From positions 186,001 to 250,000 of the forward strand of contig JAXLUJ010000002.1 of NCBI GenBank assembly GCA_046329575.1: DNA of 64,000 bases. Reading direction: 5' to 3'. Source of the stretch: UBA1941 sp046329575. Its GTDB lineage: Bacteria > Bacteroidota > Bacteroidia > Chitinophagales > LD1. The notes beneath the pieces are model-generated. The model ran no database searches, had not been told where the DNA came from, and saw nothing but the letters and a program-made list of their open reading frames with translations. Below are positions 61,637-64,000 of this stretch, one piece after another; positions within the stretch are counted from its first letter, which is position 1, and each line of letters opens with the position of its first letter. A program made the position numbers and the translations under genes.

Positions 61637-61984
61637 TTATTGCAGAGGCGCATCCTGATCGCTTCCGAAAATGATTTGCTCATCACGGTCTTCTACCTTC
61701 ATACGCCGTATGAAGTCGTCGTAATGTTCATCTTCGTGATTGCTGTAGGCGCCGTAGGCATCAATACTATAGCCGATAAGCCCGTCATTGGCCTGTATCA
61801 GGTAAAGCACACAGGAGTCATCAGGATTCGAATCGCCTTCAAAACGATACGACTTAATGATGGTGAGATCTTCCGGAACGTACATTTTTGACTCGTTAAC
61901 TGTGAATCCGTTTTCGGTGAGTTTAAACTCATTATCGTGACGGCGTTTGCGCAGTTTTTCCAAAACTTCGCTTAGGGTTTTCAT
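61637..61984 (-). CDS. Conserved small hypothetical protein
   Basis: 115 residues from ATG 61984 (MKTLSEVLEKLRKRRHDNEF). Similar Bacteroidota proteins are sometimes labelled phosphoribosylpyrophosphate synthetase, but no PRPP-binding motif is visible and the size is far too small. Patterns include LTIIKSYRFEGDSNPDDSCVLYLI and YSIDAYGAYSNHEDEHYDDF. Cytoplasmic, function unknown. Confidence 0.78.
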   Translation of the reverse strand: MKTLSEVLEKLRKRRHDNEFKLTENGFTVNESKMYVPEDLTIIKSYRFEGDSNPDDSCVLYLIQANDGLIGYSIDAYGAYSNHEDEHYDDFIRRMKVEDRDEQIIFGSDQDAPLQ

Positions 61985-62250
61985 TGTTCCTGGCTGGTCC
62001 ATGATTTTTGAATTTGAGGTTGGTTAATGCCTGATCTAACAAGGCTTGCGCCAATAGGTTTGAGGATTTATTTGCACAATTTGAATTCGGGTTGCTCCTT
62101 TTTCGCCTGCACAGGGGAACGCAATACGCAGATGGCCACCGTTTGGATGAACAGTATGTTTTATTGCGTGAGCGATGGTAGCGGAAATACTTTTTGAGCG
62201 GCATTCTGAAAATTTAGACGAATTACACATCGCTGGCCGCGAAAAAAGAT
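61985..62250. other. Intergenic stretch with no supported gene
   Basis: Two overlapping short minus-strand frames exist (62036-62230, ending NPQTYWRKPC, and 61932-62204), but neither matches a family I know and one overlaps the next gene. No tRNA-like cloverleaf or promoter is evident. The sequence could hold an unrecognised small gene or a remnant. Confidence 0.35.
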
Positions 62251-62261
62251 TGTAGCGAACA

Positions 62262-62403
62262 GCGCGACCCCCGCAGCCGGTTTAGCGATTTGGATAAACT
62301 AGTATTTAGAGTGCAACCTTCGGCCAAATGCTGCGGGGGGCACGCCATAAATACCAATCAGGCAGGTTCTTACCGCTGCCAGCAAAGCGTTTGCTTTAAT
62401 TGG
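62262..62403. ncRNA. Candidate structured RNA or DNA element with two branched domains
   Basis: Domain 1: long basal stem 62262-62277 / 62330-62345 (14 of 16 positions pair; core CCCCCGCAGC / GCTGCGGGGG) enclosing hairpin GTTTA / TAAAC (62280-62299) and a second region around CCTTCGG. Domain 2: closing stem CCAAT (62354) / ATTGG (62399-62403) enclosing two hairpins, GGCAG / CTGCC (62361-62380) and AGCAAA-gcg-TTTGCT (62381-62395). Such nested pairing is hard to explain as chance. Strand is undetermined; if on plus it ends 30 nt before the pheT -7 box. Confidence 0.45.
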
Positions 62404-62433
62404 TTTCCGGAGTGGACTTTCACTGAGTTTTTA

Positions 62434-62441
62434 TACTTTTC
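62434..62441 (+). promoter_or_regulatory. Probable -7 box of pheT
   Basis: TACTTTTC, one mismatch to TAnnTTTG, ends 4 nt before ATG 62446. Confidence 0.35.
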
Positions 62442-62445
62442 GGCC

Positions 62446-64000
62446 ATGAAAATTTCATATAACTGGCTGAAAAATTATGCCGGTTTCAATTTGACTCCTA
62501 CTGATCTTGCCGAAATACTCACCAACACCGGTTTGGAGGTAGAAGAAGTGACGGCCTACGAGAGCGTAAAAGGCGGGCTGGAAGGTGTGGTGATAGGCGA
62601 AATTGTTGGTAGTGAACCCCATCCGGATGCCGATAAACTGAAAGTGACTCAGGTTAATGTTGGAAAACCGGAGCTACTGCAAATTGTATGCGGTGCGCCT
62701 AATTGCCGTGTAGGACTTAAATCGCCGGTAGCATTGGTTGGCGCCACCTTATATCCCTTTTCAGGCGATAAGATCGTTATCAAAAAAGCAAAAATCCGTG
62801 GTGTGGAATCGTTCGGCATGATTTGCGCCGATGATGAATTGGGCCTGGGCGCCTCACATGCGGGCATTATGGAACTTCCGGAATCGGTAGCCGCCGGAAC
62901 GCCGGCTGCCGATTATTTTAAAGTGGAAAAAGATTATCTGCTTGAAATTGGTCTCACCCCTAACCGCAGCGATGCCTTCTCGCACATTGGCGTAGCGCGT
63001 GATTTGGTGGCAGCCTTGCAGGCTGTTTACAAAATTGACTTGCCGCTTTCCAAGCCAAATGCTGCAATTAAAGTGTTGAACAACAAAGTTCCTTTTCCAA
63101 TTGTGGTTACTGATGCCGCCGGATGTAAACGCTACAGTGCCGTATTGGTCAAAAATGTGAAGGTGGCCGATTCGCCTCAATGGCTGAAGAACAAATTGCA
63201 GGTGATTGGTTTGAAACCGATCAACAATGTGGTTGACGTTACCAATTTTGTGTTACATGAATACGGTCAGCCGCTGCATGCTTTCGACGCGGCCAGGATC
63301 AGTGATAAATTGGAAGTTCGGCGCGCCAACCCAGGCGAGCGGTTCAAAACGCTGGATGGAAATGAACTTGAACTTCATGAAGAAGATGTATTGATTGCCG
63401 ATTCGAAGGGTGGTTTGTGCCTGGCCGGAGTATATGGCGGGCTGAACAGCGGTATTACTGCAGCATCTACAACGGTGCTGTTAGAAAGCGCGAATTTTGA
63501 TGCGCTGATGATAAGGAAAACGGCAGCGCGCCATGATTTGCGCACCGATGCCGCGATACACTTCGAGAAAGGATGTGATATTAATATTACGGTAACGGCC
63601 TTACAGCGCGCGGCAGCACTGCTTTGCGAAATTGCCGGGGGCGAAGTGGCATCAGCTATTGAAGACAGCTATCCCAATCCGGTGAAAGGGTTTCCCGTAA
63701 CTATTTCCATTGCACGAATCAGAAGCCTGGCCGGAGTGGAAATTTCATTGCAGTTGATTAAGGCTATTCTTAATAAACTGGAAATTGAAGTGGTAGCGGA
63801 AATTGGCGATCAATGGGAATTGCTGGTGCCAACATTCAAAACCGAAGTAACGCGCGAGGCCGATATTGCCGAAGAAATTCTGCGAATTATGGGTTACAGC
63901 AGTATCCCAATTCCAAAAAAATTACACGCTTCTTTATCGTTTTCTAATCCGGTAGATGCGGTATCGCTGCAGGAAACCGCTTCAAACTGGTTGGTGGGCG
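62446..64000 (+). CDS. pheT: Phenylalanine-tRNA ligase beta subunit (3' part outside window)
   Basis: Open frame from ATG 62446 to the right edge, 518 of an expected 800 or so residues. N-terminal MKISYNWLKNYAGFNLTPTDLAEILTNTGLEVEEV; tRNA-binding EMAP-like domain at about 40-150 (VVIGEIVGSEPHPDADKLKV); B3/4 editing domain (about 215-390) with NNVVDVTNFVLHEYGQPLHAFD; B5 domain starts near 410. No pheS is upstream, so the two subunits are encoded separately. Confidence 0.95.
   Translation, partial: MKISYNWLKNYAGFNLTPTDLAEILTNTGLEVEEVTAYESVKGGLEGVVIGEIVGSEPHPDADKLKVTQVNVGKPELLQIVCGAPNCRVGLKSPVALVGATLYPFSGDKIVIKKAKIRGVESFGMICADDELGLGASHAGIMELPESVAAGTPAADYFKVEKDYLLEIGLTPNRSDAFSHIGVARDLVAALQAVYKIDLPLSKPNAAIKVLNNKVPFPIVVTDAAGCKRYSAVLVKNVKVADSPQWLKNKLQVIGLKPINNVVDVTNFVLHEYGQPLHAFDAARISDKLEVRRANPGERFKTLDGNELELHEEDVLIADSKGGLCLAGVYGGLNSGITAASTTVLLESANFDALMIRKTAARHDLRTDAAIHFEKGCDINITVTALQRAAALLCEIAGGEVASAIEDSYPNPVKGFPVTISIARIRSLAGVEISLQLIKAILNKLEIEVVAEIGDQWELLVPTFKTEVTREADIAEEILRIMGYSSIPIPKKLHASLSFSNPVDAVSLQETASNWLVG

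Noticed and set aside
61637..61984. Label phosphoribosylpyrophosphate synthetase for the small hypothetical protein
   Set aside because: Size is about one third of a PRPP synthetase and the PRPP and ribose-phosphate motifs are absent.
62036..62230. Possible 64-residue minus-strand gene upstream of the small hypothetical protein
   Set aside because: No recognised family, no promoter box, and an overlapping alternative frame; codon pattern not convincing. Kept only as part of the intergenic description.

Overview
The window looks like chromosomal DNA of a Bacteroidota bacterium, probably from the Chitinophagales/Sphingobacteriales side, though rank below phylum is inference. Evidence: two kinds of type IX secretion (T9SS) sorting domain (gliding-associated type B and type A), a PorP/SprF protein, PD40-OmpA proteins, many short lipoproteins with a Cys lipobox, no clear Shine-Dalgarno sequences, and repeated use of the Bacteroidota -7 promoter box TAnnTTTG. 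I saw no rRNA, tRNA, CRISPR array, prophage or insertion sequence. Most genes are housekeeping genes packed very tightly.

Layout. 1-9 kb: edge of a secreted nuclease-like gene (-); hutU-ccmB-ccmC; thyA-rsmB; phosphodiesterase, small lipoprotein, MFS transporter; miaA-dnaJ-like (-). 10-15 kb: relA/spoT facing clpC across a two-way terminator. 15-21 kb: a T9SS type B cell-surface operon (repeat adhesin, PorP/SprF, PD40-OmpA). 21-30 kb: lone DppB-type permease, papain-like lipoprotein, OmpA barrel, msrB, a Sco-cytochrome c pair, two Spy-like paralogues, rnhB. 30-40 kb: holA, a barrel protein, PhnP-like hydrolase, ychF, an E2 acyltransferase, DUF899, a lipoprotein plus His-rich CDF exporter, dedA-aroE. 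40-45 kb: a T9SS-exported lysyl oxidase homologue, a fatty acid hydroxylase family protein. 44.6-49.1 kb: UbiA-like, SGNH hydrolase, bioB, bioF, bioD. 49-54.6 kb: fabH with a 37-residue membrane microprotein; a degenerate Nudix regulator divergent from pfkA-gapN-like-sugar kinase. 54.6-64 kb: acyl-CoA ligase, TerC, HAD phosphatase, amt, penicillin acylase family, a small hypothetical, a structured intergenic element and the start of pheT.

Main points for a second look: (1) about 13 genes have a TAnnTTTG-type box only 4-7 nt before the start codon, which predicts leaderless or almost leaderless transcripts and settles several start codons, including GTG and TTG; (2) 62262-62403 can fold into two consecutive branched domains and may be an unrecognised structured RNA; (3) a secreted lysyl oxidase homologue keeps the copper HxHxH and the Lys/Tyr pair that forms the quinone cofactor; (4) a perfect 21-bp inverted repeat lies between a degenerate Nudix regulator and a glycolytic operon; (5) an 87-bp GC-rich intergenic repeat is present twice; (6) several convergent gene pairs overlap or abut at their stop codons, leaving no room for a terminator.
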